Shown here piece after piece: positions 1-7,604 of a stretch of 32,745 nucleotides of DNA. A model generated the notes under the pieces. It was not told the DNA's origin and did not search any database. It saw nothing but the letters and a program-made list of their open reading frames with translations. Source of the DNA: Sphingopyxis solisilvae (lineage in GTDB: Bacteria > Pseudomonadota > Alphaproteobacteria > Sphingomonadales > Sphingomonadaceae); contig NZ_JADKYM010000028.1 in NCBI RefSeq assembly GCF_015475875.1, positions 1-32,745 on the forward strand, given 5' to 3'. The first letter of the stretch is position 1. Each line of letters begins with the position of its first letter. The position numbers and the translations under genes were made by a program.

Positions 1-70
1 CATTGCGAGCGTAGCGAAGCAACCCAGAGTAGCGTAAACCTCCGTGGATTGCTTCGCTACGCTCGCAATG
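1..70. repeat. Palindromic intergenic repeat (REP-like)
   Basis: Bases 1-22 and 49-70 are perfect reverse complements (22-bp arms, 26-base centre). The arms contain GCGAGCGTAGCGAAGC and its complement. It lies just before sufE and may continue left of the window. Short palindromes of this kind are common between genes in sphingomonads; that statement is from general knowledge, not a search. Confidence 0.8.
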
Positions 71-128
71 ACGACGTTTGACAGCCGCACCCTTTCCCCG
101 GACCGACAAATCTGCCACTGGCCGCCCC

Positions 129-539
129 ATGCGCAGCCTGTCCGACATTCACGATGAATATGATTTCCTCGACGGCGACGATCGCTATCGCCTGCTGATC
201 GAACTCGGCCGCGAACTGGAGCCGATGCCCGACGCGCTCAAGACCGATGCGACGCTGGTTCGCGGGTGCAGCGCCAGCGTCTGGGTCTATCCGGTGCCGC
301 AGCCCGATGGCCGCCTGCACTTCCTCGCCGACAGCAATGCCGCGATCACCAAGGGCATCGTCGCGCTGGTGCTGGCCGCAGTGCAGGACAAGCCCGCTGC
401 CGAAGTCGCCAGCATGGACATCGCCGCCGCGCTCGCCCCCTTTGACCTGACGCGCCAGCTGTCATCGAACCGCACCCAGGGCGTCCCCAACATGATCGCG
501 CTGGTGCAGGACACCGCAAGGCGGATCGCCGCGGGCTGA
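129..539 (+). CDS. sufE: SufE family Fe-S cluster assembly protein
   Basis: SufE accepts sulfur from the cysteine desulfurase SufS and passes it to the cytoplasmic SUF scaffold. The 136-residue protein has the family opening (DIHDEYDFLDGDDRYRLLIE), and the sulfur-accepting cysteine is visible as Cys47 in LVRGCSASVW. Length matches the family (about 135-145). The reading frame is open upstream to a TTG at 78, but that part runs out of the palindromic repeat and lacks family similarity, so the ATG at 129 was chosen. No other suf gene is visible; the gene stands alone, followed by a terminator that serves the convergent receptor gene. Certain on family; role in SUF versus another sulfur system is by homology. 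Confidence 0.93.
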   Translation: MRSLSDIHDEYDFLDGDDRYRLLIELGRELEPMPDALKTDATLVRGCSASVWVYPVPQPDGRLHFLADSNAAITKGIVALVLAAVQDKPAAEVASMDIAAALAPFDLTRQLSSNRTQGVPNMIALVQDTARRIAAG

Positions 540-587
540 CCGGCAGGCGCCGCATCTTCGTGGCGTAACACTTTTCAATCAGCCACG

Positions 588-618
588 AAAAAGGGCGCGG
601 GAGTTGCCCCCCGCGCCC
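588..618 (-). terminator. Rho-independent terminator of the TonB-dependent receptor gene
   Basis: On the minus strand, 24 bases beyond the receptor stop codon, a 9-bp GC stem (593-601 with 610-618, loop 602-609) is followed by five T (588-592 read in reverse). It sits between the convergent sufE and receptor genes. Confidence 0.85.
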
Positions 619-642
619 TCGTTTCGTGCCTGTCGGAGTCGC

Positions 643-3273
643 TTAGAAAGCGACCGTGAGCGTGCCGCTGATCGTGCGCGGCGCGCCGATCTGGGCGTTC
701 GGCGCCGACGAACCCTGCGACAGCGACGAGGTGAAGTTGCCGACATAGAGGGTGTCGAACAGGTTGTAGACGTTGACCTGGAAGAAGGTCTTGTCGTTCA
801 GCCCCAGGAACTCGAGGTTCAGACGGGCGTCCAGATTGACCAGCCAATAGGCGTTGGTCTTGGCCGGATAGACGATGGTCCCGGTGCAGGTCGTCGGAGC
901 AACCGTCGTGGGCTGGACCGAGCAGATCGGCAGGTTGGTGTCGTAGATGTTACGGCCACCGGTGCGCTTCGCCGTCACGCCAAGTTCGAACGGACCGAAC
1001 ATGCCGCGCGCCGAGCCGCCATAGGTGTAGGCAGGCGCCCCGCCTTCACGCTTGCCGCCGGTGGGTGCAAAGATCGGCTGACCGGCCGTGGTACAGGCCG
1101 GAATGGCCGGGTTGGCAGCCTGCGCCGGGGTGCAGGCGCCGACCTGGACATCGTCCTTGATGTCCGACTTCATGTACGAACCAAAGGCATAGAGCGCGAG
1201 CTGCGGGATCGGCTGGTAAGCGATGCTGCCATCGATGCCATATTTGTCGACGCGGCCAAGGTTACGATACAGGTTGCGCTGCGTTTCTTCGTCGAACGCC
1301 GAAGCAAGGCGATTGTCATACTTCGTGAACCAGCCCGAAACCTGCGCCTGGATCTTGCTGGTGCGATAGCGCACACCCAGGTCGAAGTTATCGGTCGTTT
1401 CCGGATCGGGGCGCGCCGACGGCGTGTTGGCGGGGAAGAAGAACGCGTTGTAGAGCGCGTCGGTGCCCGGAACCTGAAGACCCTTCGAATAGTTGGCAAA
1501 CACCGACATCTGTTCGTTCGGCTTGAACAGCAGGCCGATGTTCGGAAGGATGTCGTCATATTTCAGAACGCGCTGCTGCGGTCCCTGAATCGTCGGGTTC
1601 AGCGCTGCATAGGTCGCGTTGCGCGGATCGTCGGCGCCGCCGAAACACTCAACGAAACCGGTATCGCTCGACGTGAAGCAATAATTGTTCAGGTCGCGCT
1701 TGAAGAAAGGTGCGCGAATACCGATGGTCGTGATGAGGCGACCGTCAGCCCATTCACCGCGATACTCGCCCGACACCTGCGTCAGGATGGCGTAAGACAG
1801 GCGGTCGCGCTTCTGCAGCACGGTACCCGTGCTATCTACCAGCGGATCATTGACCGGGAACACATCGAACGGTTCGCCATTGAACTGGAGCAGGCCGACT
1901 TCGCCGGTCTGACGGTGTCGCGCACGGTCATAGGTGAAGCCAACGCGCAGCGTATGGGCATCGTTGATGTTCCACCGCAGGTTGGCGATCACGCCGTAAC
2001 GGTGCGTCTGGGTCTGGCTGGGGGCCAGCATAGCGACTTCGTCCAGAATGTCCCCGTCGCCGTTCAGGTCACGGCCGAAATATGGACGGCCGCCAAGATA
2101 GCCGGTCTGACAATTGACGCCAGCGCCCGAGGTAACCGTGGTGCAGTTGGCCGCGCCGCCGGTCGGGTCGATGTCAAAGCCGCGTTCGCGTGCGAACACG
2201 GTGCCGCCGCCGTTGGCCTTCACATATTGATAGCTCGGATCGACCGTCAGGACGACGCCTTCCGCCAGCGTAAACTTCGATGCGCCGCGGATATTGCCCG
2301 TATTCGACGGGTTGTAACGGCGGTCGAATTCGGTGCCGCAGTTCGAGCCCAAGTCCCCGAGGCCGGGCCGCGCCACGACTTCGGTCGTGCAGGGGAAGTT
2401 GATGTTATATTCGCGCTCGTCCTTGTCGAGCGGGAAGCGGTTGGTCGAACCCGAACCGACGACGCGGTTGGCGTCGAGGCGCAGCGGCACCGAACCGAAG
2501 AAGTTGTTGCGGTTTTCGTTGTAGTGACCGGCGACCGAGATGAAGTCGCCATTGTCGCCGAGCGGCTGCCAGATGCGACCGTTGAACTGCTTCTTGCGGA
2601 CGCGGCCATAGTTGTTGAACGGATTGTCGTTCGACGCGGTCGAGGCCGAGAAGAATGCCCGGGTGCCCCAAGGGGTGAATTCGCCGGTGTTCACCAGGCC
2701 GAAGATGCGGAAGAATTTATACTCGCCCGCCGAACCCGACAGCTTGACGCCGAATTCTTCGGTCGGGATCATGGTGCGATAGTTGACGGTCGAACCCGTC
2801 GCGGCGGCGGTCGGGCTGTCGACGTCGGTCGAACCCAGGTTGACGTTGACCTGTTCGATCAGCTCGGGATCGAGCTGCTGGTTCGAATAGATCGCATAGT
2901 TGCCCGAGTCGTTCAGTGGCACGCCGTCGAAGGTCAGGCTGATACGGTCGGCCGAAAAGCCGCGGATCGACAGCTGGCCGCCCGACGAACCATAGGCGTC
3001 GTTGTTGGTGAAGGTCACGCCGGGGACGAGGTTGATGGTGTCGAGAATCGTCTGACCCGGATTCTGGCGGGCGATCACTTCCTGACCGAGGACCGACTTC
3101 GCTTTCGACGTGTCGGGCGACTGGATGCCGGCGACATCGGTCGCGCGCGCGCCGGTGACGACGATTTCGTCTTCGAAATCGACCGAACCGGTCGACTGGG
3201 CAAAGGCCGGCGTGGAAAGCAGCGCGACCGGGATCAGCGCGACGCTGGCGGCAAGCGTGTGACGGAATTTCAT
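643..3273 (-). CDS. TonB-dependent outer-membrane receptor
   Basis: An 876-residue outer-membrane transporter. Residues 1-25 are a signal peptide ending AFA, cleaved before Gln26. A TonB box-like stretch EIVVTGAR follows at about 36-43, then the plug domain (QTILDTINLVPGV, LSIRGFSADR, FDGVPLND) to about residue 160, and the 22-strand barrel, ending in the terminal phenylalanine typical of BAM substrates (TLTVAF). Two cysteine pairs are visible in extracellular-loop regions. The ATG at 3273 has an AGGGGAC ribosome site 10 bases upstream. It is single-gene, with its own terminator. The substrate cannot be told from sequence: no siderophore synthesis, sugar or metal genes lie beside it. An almost full-length antisense frame exists but is a coding shadow. 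The upstream direct repeats may be its regulatory site. Confidence 0.93.
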   Translation of the reverse strand: MKFRHTLAASVALIPVALLSTPAFAQSTGSVDFEDEIVVTGARATDVAGIQSPDTSKAKSVLGQEVIARQNPGQTILDTINLVPGVTFTNNDAYGSSGGQLSIRGFSADRISLTFDGVPLNDSGNYAIYSNQQLDPELIEQVNVNLGSTDVDSPTAAATGSTVNYRTMIPTEEFGVKLSGSAGEYKFFRIFGLVNTGEFTPWGTRAFFSASTASNDNPFNNYGRVRKKQFNGRIWQPLGDNGDFISVAGHYNENRNNFFGSVPLRLDANRVVGSGSTNRFPLDKDEREYNINFPCTTEVVARPGLGDLGSNCGTEFDRRYNPSNTGNIRGASKFTLAEGVVLTVDPSYQYVKANGGGTVFARERGFDIDPTGGAANCTTVTSGAGVNCQTGYLGGRPYFGRDLNGDGDILDEVAMLAPSQTQTHRYGVIANLRWNINDAHTLRVGFTYDRARHRQTGEVGLLQFNGEPFDVFPVNDPLVDSTGTVLQKRDRLSYAILTQVSGEYRGEWADGRLITTIGIRAPFFKRDLNNYCFTSSDTGFVECFGGADDPRNATYAALNPTIQGPQQRVLKYDDILPNIGLLFKPNEQMSVFANYSKGLQVPGTDALYNAFFFPANTPSARPDPETTDNFDLGVRYRTSKIQAQVSGWFTKYDNRLASAFDEETQRNLYRNLGRVDKYGIDGSIAYQPIPQLALYAFGSYMKSDIKDDVQVGACTPAQAANPAIPACTTAGQPIFAPTGGKREGGAPAYTYGGSARGMFGPFELGVTAKRTGGRNIYDTNLPICSVQPTTVAPTTCTGTIVYPAKTNAYWLVNLDARLNLEFLGLNDKTFFQVNVYNLFDTLYVGNFTSSLSQGSSAPNAQIGAPRTISGTLTVAF

Positions 3274-3357
3274 GTCAGGATGTCCCCTATGGTGGTGTCA
3301 TGTGGCAGGCGCGCGAAAAAGGGCGCGCGAAACCTGCGAGCGCCCCTGAAGCCCGCA

Positions 3358-3388
3358 TGTGGCACGATTGTGACAGCAATTGTGACAG
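3358..3388. promoter_or_regulatory. Direct-repeat motif upstream of the TonB-dependent receptor
   Basis: Two perfect copies of ATTGTGACAG start at 3367 and 3379, a 12-bp period. A weaker relative TGTGGCAC is at 3358-3365, 11 bp before the matching core of the first copy. The site lies 85-115 bp upstream of the receptor start, where an operator or activator site would be expected. The binding protein is unknown. Confidence 0.4.
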
Positions 3389-3556
3389 TGCAAGTGGCGC
3401 CGCTCGTTCCGCCGCGGCAAAGGTGAAAAAAGCGCCGATTTCCGTCAGGCGCTCGAATTTATCCACAAGCGCGCTTGCGTTTTTCTTGGCAACTGTTGCT
3501 GCGATGCAACATTTTTTGAACCGCGATCGGGCCGAGTCGCGGCCTGAAGCGACGTT

Positions 3557-4153
3557 TCAGCGCGTGGCGGGCAACGGCCCCAGATTGACGGCTGCGACTG
3601 CCGCGGCGGTACGCGCCAGCGCCTCGGGCGTCGGCGGCGACGGCATCGTGGCACGGATCTTGAGCACCCATTCGCCGCGCCGGACGGCATAATATCCGGT
3701 CTTGAAACTCCGTTCGCCTATCCGCCCGTCGAACCAGCCCTGGTGCAGGCCGTCGGCGCGTTTCTCCATGCCTGCGGGCACCAGCGCGGGGGTCGCGCCA
3801 AAGCTGTTGGTGATCGCGCTGGCGATGTCGTCCGCGGTTTCCGCGATCGTCCAGTCGCCTGCCGGATAGGCATATAGATCGACCCACGCGTCGCCCGCAG
3901 CGCCGCCCTTCACCGTGTAATTCACCGACACGTCGCCGGGGCCGAATATGGTGACCTTGCGCGCCGGCATGTCGCCGAGGCTGCTGGGAAAGACATAGCC
4001 CGATCCGACATGGCGAAAGCGTTCGCCATCGCGCCGGACGTCGGCCGAATCGACGACTTCGGCCACCGGGGTGACCACCGGTTCGGCTTGGACGGGTGCC
4101 GATAAAAGGAGGGCGAGGCCGGTCGCGAAAGCCAGCGGCAGCGCCCGGCGCAT
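3557..4153 (-). CDS. Hypothetical secreted protein downstream of clpX
   Basis: A 198-residue protein with an N-terminal signal peptide ([23 protein letters not shown], cut after residue 23) and no other hydrophobic segment, so probably periplasmic. The rest is mixed alpha/beta with repeated Gly/Val/Trp positions (FPSSLGDMPARKVTIFGPGD, YYAVRRGEWVLKIRATMP). I do not recognise the family. Its ATG uses the final A of the clpX stop codon (TGATG, one base shared), so its translation is probably coupled to clpX. No clear terminator follows. An alternative longer frame beginning inside clpX is rejected because it lacks the signal peptide and its codons follow the clpX shadow. Confidence 0.8.
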   Translation of the reverse strand: MRRALPLAFATGLALLLSAPVQAEPVVTPVAEVVDSADVRRDGERFRHVGSGYVFPSSLGDMPARKVTIFGPGDVSVNYTVKGGAAGDAWVDLYAYPAGDWTIAETADDIASAITNSFGATPALVPAGMEKRADGLHQGWFDGRIGERSFKTGYYAVRRGEWVLKIRATMPSPPTPEALARTAAAVAAVNLGPLPATR

Positions 4154-5424
4154 CAGGCGGCGTCGCCCGCGGCTTCCTTCGCCTTGTCGGCATAGACGCG
4201 CACGGGATCCTTGCGGCCCTCGACGACATCCTTGTCGACGACGATCTCGACCACGTCGGTCAGGTCGGGCAGGTCGAACATCGTGTCGAGCAGGATCGCC
4301 TCGACGATCGAGCGCAGCCCACGCGCGCCGGTCTTGCGTTCGATCGCTTTCTTGGCGACCGCGACCAGCGCATCGTCGGTAAAGGTCAGCACGACCTCCT
4401 CCAGATCGAACAGCTTGCGATACTGCTTCACCAGCGCATTCTTGGGTTCGCCCAGAATCTTGACGAGCGCGTCGATGTCGAGATCCTCGAGGGTTGCGAT
4501 GACGGGCAGACGGCCGACGAATTCGGGGATCAGGCCGAATTTCAGCAGATCTTCGGGTTCGATGCTTTTCAGCACTTCGCCCATGCGGCGCTCGTCCGGA
4601 CCGGCGACATGCGCGCCAAAACCGATCGACTTGCCCTGCAGGCGGTCGCCGATGATCTTTTCAAGGCCGCTGAATGCGCCGCCGGCGATGAACAGGATGT
4701 TCGTCGTGTCGACCTGCAGGAATTCCTGCTGCGGATGCTTGCGCCCGCCCTGCGGCGGCACCGACGCGGTCGTGCCTTCCATCAGCTTCAAGAGCGCTTG
4801 CTGCACCCCTTCGCCCGACACGTCGCGGGTGATCGAGGGGTTCTCGGCCTTGCGCGAAATTTTATCGATTTCATCGATATAGACGATGCCGCGCTGCGCC
4901 TTTTCGACATTATAGTCGGACGACTGGAGCAGCTTGAGGATGATGTTCTCGACATCCTCGCCGACATAGCCCGCTTCGGTCAGCGTCGTCGCATCGGCCA
5001 TGGTAAAGGGCACGTCGAGGAAGCGCGCGAGCGTCTGCGCGAGCAAAGTCTTGCCGCTGCCGGTCGGGCCGACGAGCAGGATGTTCGACTTCGCCAGTTC
5101 GACGTCGTCGCCGCGGCCCGAGTTGGCGAGCCGCTTGTAATGATTGTGCACCGCGACCGACAGCACGCGCTTGGCGGTGTTCTGGCCGATGACATAATTG
5201 TCGAGATGCTGGCAGATTTCGAGCGGCGTCGGCACCGCGCCGTCCTTGCGCGCGGCAACCCCGCCCTTGATTTCCTCGCGGATGATGTCGTTGCACAGCT
5301 CGACGCATTCGTCGCAGATGAACACGGTCGGCCCGGCAATCAGCTTGCGGACTTCGTGCTGCGACTTGCCGCAGAAGGAGCAGTATAGAGTGCTCTTGCT
5401 GTCCGAGCCGCTCAATTTCGTCAT
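4153..5424 (-). CDS. clpX: ATP-dependent Clp protease ATP-binding subunit ClpX
   Basis: ClpX is the hexameric AAA+ unfoldase that feeds tagged substrates to ClpP in the cytoplasm. The 423-residue protein shows the N-terminal C4 zinc-binding domain (Cys15, Cys18, Cys37, Cys40), Walker A GPTGSGKT at 119-126, pore loop GYVG at 152-155, Walker B VYIDEID with Asp184-Glu185, and the arginine-containing sensor region [12 protein letters not shown] near 370. Length is standard. The ATG at 5424 is preceded by AGAGGAAG. clpP lies upstream on the same strand with a 255-bp gap that holds a repeat and a candidate promoter, so clpX may be read both from clpP and on its own. Confidence 0.98.
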   Translation of the reverse strand: MTKLSGSDSKSTLYCSFCGKSQHEVRKLIAGPTVFICDECVELCNDIIREEIKGGVAARKDGAVPTPLEICQHLDNYVIGQNTAKRVLSVAVHNHYKRLANSGRGDDVELAKSNILLVGPTGSGKTLLAQTLARFLDVPFTMADATTLTEAGYVGEDVENIILKLLQSSDYNVEKAQRGIVYIDEIDKISRKAENPSITRDVSGEGVQQALLKLMEGTTASVPPQGGRKHPQQEFLQVDTTNILFIAGGAFSGLEKIIGDRLQGKSIGFGAHVAGPDERRMGEVLKSIEPEDLLKFGLIPEFVGRLPVIATLEDLDIDALVKILGEPKNALVKQYRKLFDLEEVVLTFTDDALVAVAKKAIERKTGARGLRSIVEAILLDTMFDLPDLTDVVEIVVDKDVVEGRKDPVRVYADKAKEAAGDAA

Positions 5425-5466
5425 AAATCTTCCTCTGGCACGCGCCCAAACGGCGATGCCTTCCTT

Positions 5467-5509
5467 ATCCTAGTCCGCGGGCACCCAATTACAATATGGC
5501 AATTGGGTG
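5467..5509 (-). promoter_or_regulatory. Candidate clpX promoter with overlapping 9-bp palindrome
   Basis: A perfect dyad with 9-bp arms (5482-5490 and 5501-5509, CACCCAATT type) lies 58-85 bp upstream of clpX. On the minus strand a TTGTAA hexamer (5489-5494) and TAGGAT (5467-5472) are separated by 16 bp and could be a sigma-70 type promoter. The dyad overlaps the -35 element, a position suited to a repressor or activator. No experimental support. Confidence 0.35.
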
Positions 5510-5583
5510 ACATGGCGGCGCTGTCCCGCCTAGCGCCAAGGCGCCAAACGGGCGTCAACAAATGCGGTTACCAGGCCCCTTTT

Positions 5584-5656
5584 CGTCATGCCGGGCATGA
5601 TCCGGCATCCATCCATCGGTCGCGCAAATGGACTCCGGATCAAGTCCGGGGTGACA
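5584..5656. repeat. Imperfect palindromic intergenic repeat between clpP and clpX
   Basis: Arms of 28 bases (5584-5611 and 5629-5656) are imperfect reverse complements, with the conserved core TGATCCGG against CCGGATCA and GTCA/TGAC ends. It lies downstream of the clpP stop and could fold in the clpP-clpX transcript. It looks like a member of a dispersed family; only this copy is in the window. Confidence 0.65.
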
Positions 5657-5679
5657 ATGGAGGGTCGCAGTCACCAAAC

Positions 5680-6330
5680 TCAGGGCGTCGGGCCTTCGCT
5701 CAGATCCTTGGCCGCGTCGCCCTCCAGCGCGCCGGGGCGGCGATCATAGACATGGTCGACAATACCGAATTCCTTGGCCTCGTCGGCCTCGAGGAAGGTG
5801 TCGCGGTCCATCGCCTTTTCGATCTCTTTCAGCGACTTGCCGGTATATTTCACATAAAGGTCGTTCATCCGCCGCCGGATACGCAGGATTTCCTTCGCCT
5901 GGATTTCAATGTCCGACGCCATGCCGCGCGCGCCGCCCGACGGCTGGTGGACCATCACCCGCGCGTTGGTCAGCGCGACGCGCATCCCGGGTTCGCCCGC
6001 GGCGAGCAGGAAGCTGCCCATCGATGCAGCCTGGCCGATGCACACGGTGCCGACGCGGGGGCGGATATATTGCATCGTGTCGTGGATCGCCATGCCCGCC
6101 GTGACGACGCCGCCCGGCGAGTTGATGTACATATAGATGTCCTTCTTCGGATTTTCCGATTCGAGGAACAAGAGCTGCGCGGTGATCAGCGAGGCCATGT
6201 TGTCCTCGACCTCGCCGGTGACAAAGATGATCCGTTCGCGCAGCAGGCGCGAGAAAATATCAAAGCTGCGTTCGCCGCGGCTCGTCTGCTCGACGACGAC
6301 GGGGACAAGGGCGGCGAGCGGGTCGATCAT
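5680..6330 (-). CDS. clpP: ATP-dependent Clp protease proteolytic subunit ClpP
   Basis: The serine protease core of ClpXP/ClpAP, forming a tetradecameric chamber. In the 216-residue protein the catalytic triad is visible: Ser103 in GQAASMGSF, His128 in VMVHQPSGG and Asp177 in MDRDTF. The oxyanion-region glycine motif INSPGG is at about 69-74. Length agrees with alphaproteobacterial ClpP. The ATG at 6330 has AAGGA about 10 bases upstream. A sigma-32-like promoter lies about 65 bases further up. Followed by clpX in the same direction, the usual order in alphaproteobacteria. Confidence 0.98.
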   Translation of the reverse strand: MIDPLAALVPVVVEQTSRGERSFDIFSRLLRERIIFVTGEVEDNMASLITAQLLFLESENPKKDIYMYINSPGGVVTAGMAIHDTMQYIRPRVGTVCIGQAASMGSFLLAAGEPGMRVALTNARVMVHQPSGGARGMASDIEIQAKEILRIRRRMNDLYVKYTGKSLKEIEKAMDRDTFLEADEAKEFGIVDHVYDRRPGALEGDAAKDLSEGPTP

Positions 6331-6396
6331 GCGATTCTAGTCCTTGATTATCGGGTTGCCCGGCCGAGGACCGGCGGGCTGTCCCTCCGGCGCCCT

Positions 6397-6425
6397 ACAT
6401 CGGCGGCAAGGCCGAGGGTTTCAAG
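6397..6425 (-). promoter_or_regulatory. Putative heat-shock (sigma-32 type) promoter of clpP
   Basis: On the minus strand CTTGAAA (6419-6425) and CCGATGT (6397-6403) are separated by 15 bp. The RpoH consensus is CTTGAAA then CCCATNT with 11-16 bp between, so the first box is perfect and the second has one mismatch. The -10 box lies about 67 bases before the clpP ATG. clpP is a known RpoH target in many proteobacteria. Confidence 0.6.
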
Positions 6426-6500
6426 AGGGGAAATGGGGCAGCCCGGTCGGTAAAGGTAAACTGCCATGGCGGCTTTGGGGTGGGGAGTGGACGTATAAGC

Positions 6501-6660
6501 TCCTCTCCCCTTGAGGGAGAGGATAGCGCAGCTTGCTCCGTCAAGAGCTAGCGAAGCTTGGTGAGGGGGGGGGGGACGCACGCAGGCGTAGACCCCTCTC
6601 AACTGCGGCTAGGTAGCAAGCTGCCAAGCCTTCGTATCTCTCCCTCAAGGGGAGAGAGGA
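6501..6660. repeat. Composite palindromic element in the clpP-fdxA intergenic region
   Basis: The gap 6331-6790 holds no convincing gene. Two hairpins, 6501-6523 (stem TCCTCTCCC with GGGAGAGGA) and 6637-6657 (stem TCTCTCCC with GGGAGAGA), are inverted copies of each other and bound the element. Between them is a run of twelve G (6565-6576). A frame of 84 codons can be read through on the minus strand but has no ribosome site and follows the repeat, so it is not annotated. Confidence 0.6.
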
Positions 6661-6736
6661 AGAATGGGTTATGTCCGCAACCGGTCGAAAAGCCGACCTG
6701 GCACACCATGCAACGCTCCGCCCTGTAGCACCAACG

Positions 6737-6768
6737 AAAAAGGGGCGGGAAAGACCCGCCCCTTTTTT
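6737..6768 (-). terminator. Strong terminator after fdxA, usable on both strands
   Basis: An 8-bp GGGGCGGG/CCCGCCCC stem (6742-6749, 6755-6762) with loop AAAGA has six T on the plus side and five A on the minus side, so it can stop transcription in either direction. It starts 22 bases past the fdxA stop codon. Confidence 0.9.
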
Positions 6769-6790
6769 GCATTCGCTGGCGCCTCGGCGA

Positions 6791-7129
6791 TCAGTCGCCT
6801 TCGCCCGGTTCGGGCGAGAAATGCGTCTCGAACTTGCCTTCGACGCCCTTAAACTCGTCGGCGTCGGCGGGGCTGTCCTTTTTCACCGTGATGTTCGGCC
6901 ATTCGGCGCTGAACTTGGTGTTGATCTCCAGCCATTTTTCGAGACCGCTTTCGGTGTCGGGCAAGATCGCCTCGGCCGGGCATTCGGGTTCGCACACGCC
7001 GCAGTCGATGCACTCGTTGGGGTTGATGACGAGCATATTCTCGCCCTCATAGAAACAGTCGACCGGGCACACTTCGACACAGTCCATATATTTGCACCGG
7101 ATACAGGCATCGGTGACGACATAGGTCAT
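6791..7129 (-). CDS. fdxA: 7Fe ferredoxin (FdxA, [3Fe-4S][4Fe-4S])
   Basis: A small cytoplasmic electron carrier of 112 residues. The cysteine pattern is that of Azotobacter FdI: Cys9, Cys17 and Cys50 would hold the [3Fe-4S] cluster, and Cys21, Cys40, Cys43 and Cys46 the [4Fe-4S] cluster, with the diagnostic CPVDCF and [12 protein letters not shown] segments. The acidic C-terminal half ([18 protein letters not shown]) is typical of the family. The start was set at the ATG at 7129 (MTYVV), preceded by GAAGGGAG; the frame is open further upstream but that part is basic and unrelated. The S4 protein gene ends 171 bp upstream, so fdxA may have its own promoter. Confidence 0.95.
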   Translation of the reverse strand: MTYVVTDACIRCKYMDCVEVCPVDCFYEGENMLVINPNECIDCGVCEPECPAEAILPDTESGLEKWLEINTKFSAEWPNITVKKDSPADADEFKGVEGKFETHFSPEPGEGD

Positions 7130-7300
7130 GGGTTCTGGCTCCCTTCGCCGGCGGCACCCTTGCCGTCCGGACCGTCTTGGCCTGCCTCTAAGCCGCGCCA
7201 ATGTTACGCGTCAACGCAAAGCGACAGTTGCGAATCACTTTCACTCGATAGGCAAAAAGGGCGTGGTGCGGACGACAGCTTTTCCTTGCGCGTCGATAGT

Positions 7301-7597
7301 TCAGCTGGCGGGGGTGTTCGCCGCTTCGAGCCGGACGTAGCACGCCTGCGCTTCGGGCGCCGGGCCGCGGCGGACGGGCAAGGTGAGCAGCCGGATCACC
7401 TCGATGCGCTCGCCGACCGGCAGCACCAGCGTCGCGCCGGCATGGACGGCGCACGACGACCGGGTGACCCGTCGTCCGTCGAGCCGGATATGCCCTGCCG
7501 CGATGATCGCCTGTGCCAGGCTGCGCGAGCGCGCGAACCGCAGGAACCACAACAGCTTGTCGAGCCGGATGCTGCCCGCGGCGCCGGGGCTGGCCAT
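7301..7597 (-). CDS. S4-domain RNA-binding protein (Hsp15-like)
   Basis: A 98-residue protein with one S4 RNA-binding domain at about residues 10-60 (IRLDKLLWFLRFARSRSLAQ, GHIRLDGRRVT). This is the layout of Hsp15/HslR, which binds stalled 50S subunits carrying nascent chains; that function is by family only. The ATG at 7597 lies 7 bases after the helicase stop codon, and its AAGGA ribosome site is inside the helicase end, so the two are translationally coupled. The C-terminal tail is basic/hydrophobic and short. A longer start inside the helicase gene is possible but would add 17 residues unlike the family. Confidence 0.88.
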   Translation of the reverse strand: MASPGAAGSIRLDKLLWFLRFARSRSLAQAIIAAGHIRLDGRRVTRSSCAVHAGATLVLPVGERIEVIRLLTLPVRRGPAPEAQACYVRLEAANTPAS

Positions 7598-7604
7598 ATG
7601 GCCG

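Noticed and set aside
3305..3330. GCGCGC dyad with A-run upstream of the receptor gene as a terminator
   Set aside because: Stem is short and self-complementary, and lies in the receptor leader rather than after a gene.
604..3426. Open frame of 940 codons on the plus strand opposite the TonB-dependent receptor
   Set aside because: It is a GC-rich codon shadow: the product is Arg/Val/Asp-rich without domain structure, while the minus strand encodes a full receptor with signal peptide, plug and terminal Phe.
4096..5388. Open frame of 430 codons antisense to clpX
   Set aside because: Mirror of the clpX codon pattern; no recognisable domain or ribosome site.
6348..6602. 84-codon minus-strand frame between clpP and fdxA
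   Set aside because: No ribosome site, runs through the repeat and over the clpP promoter.
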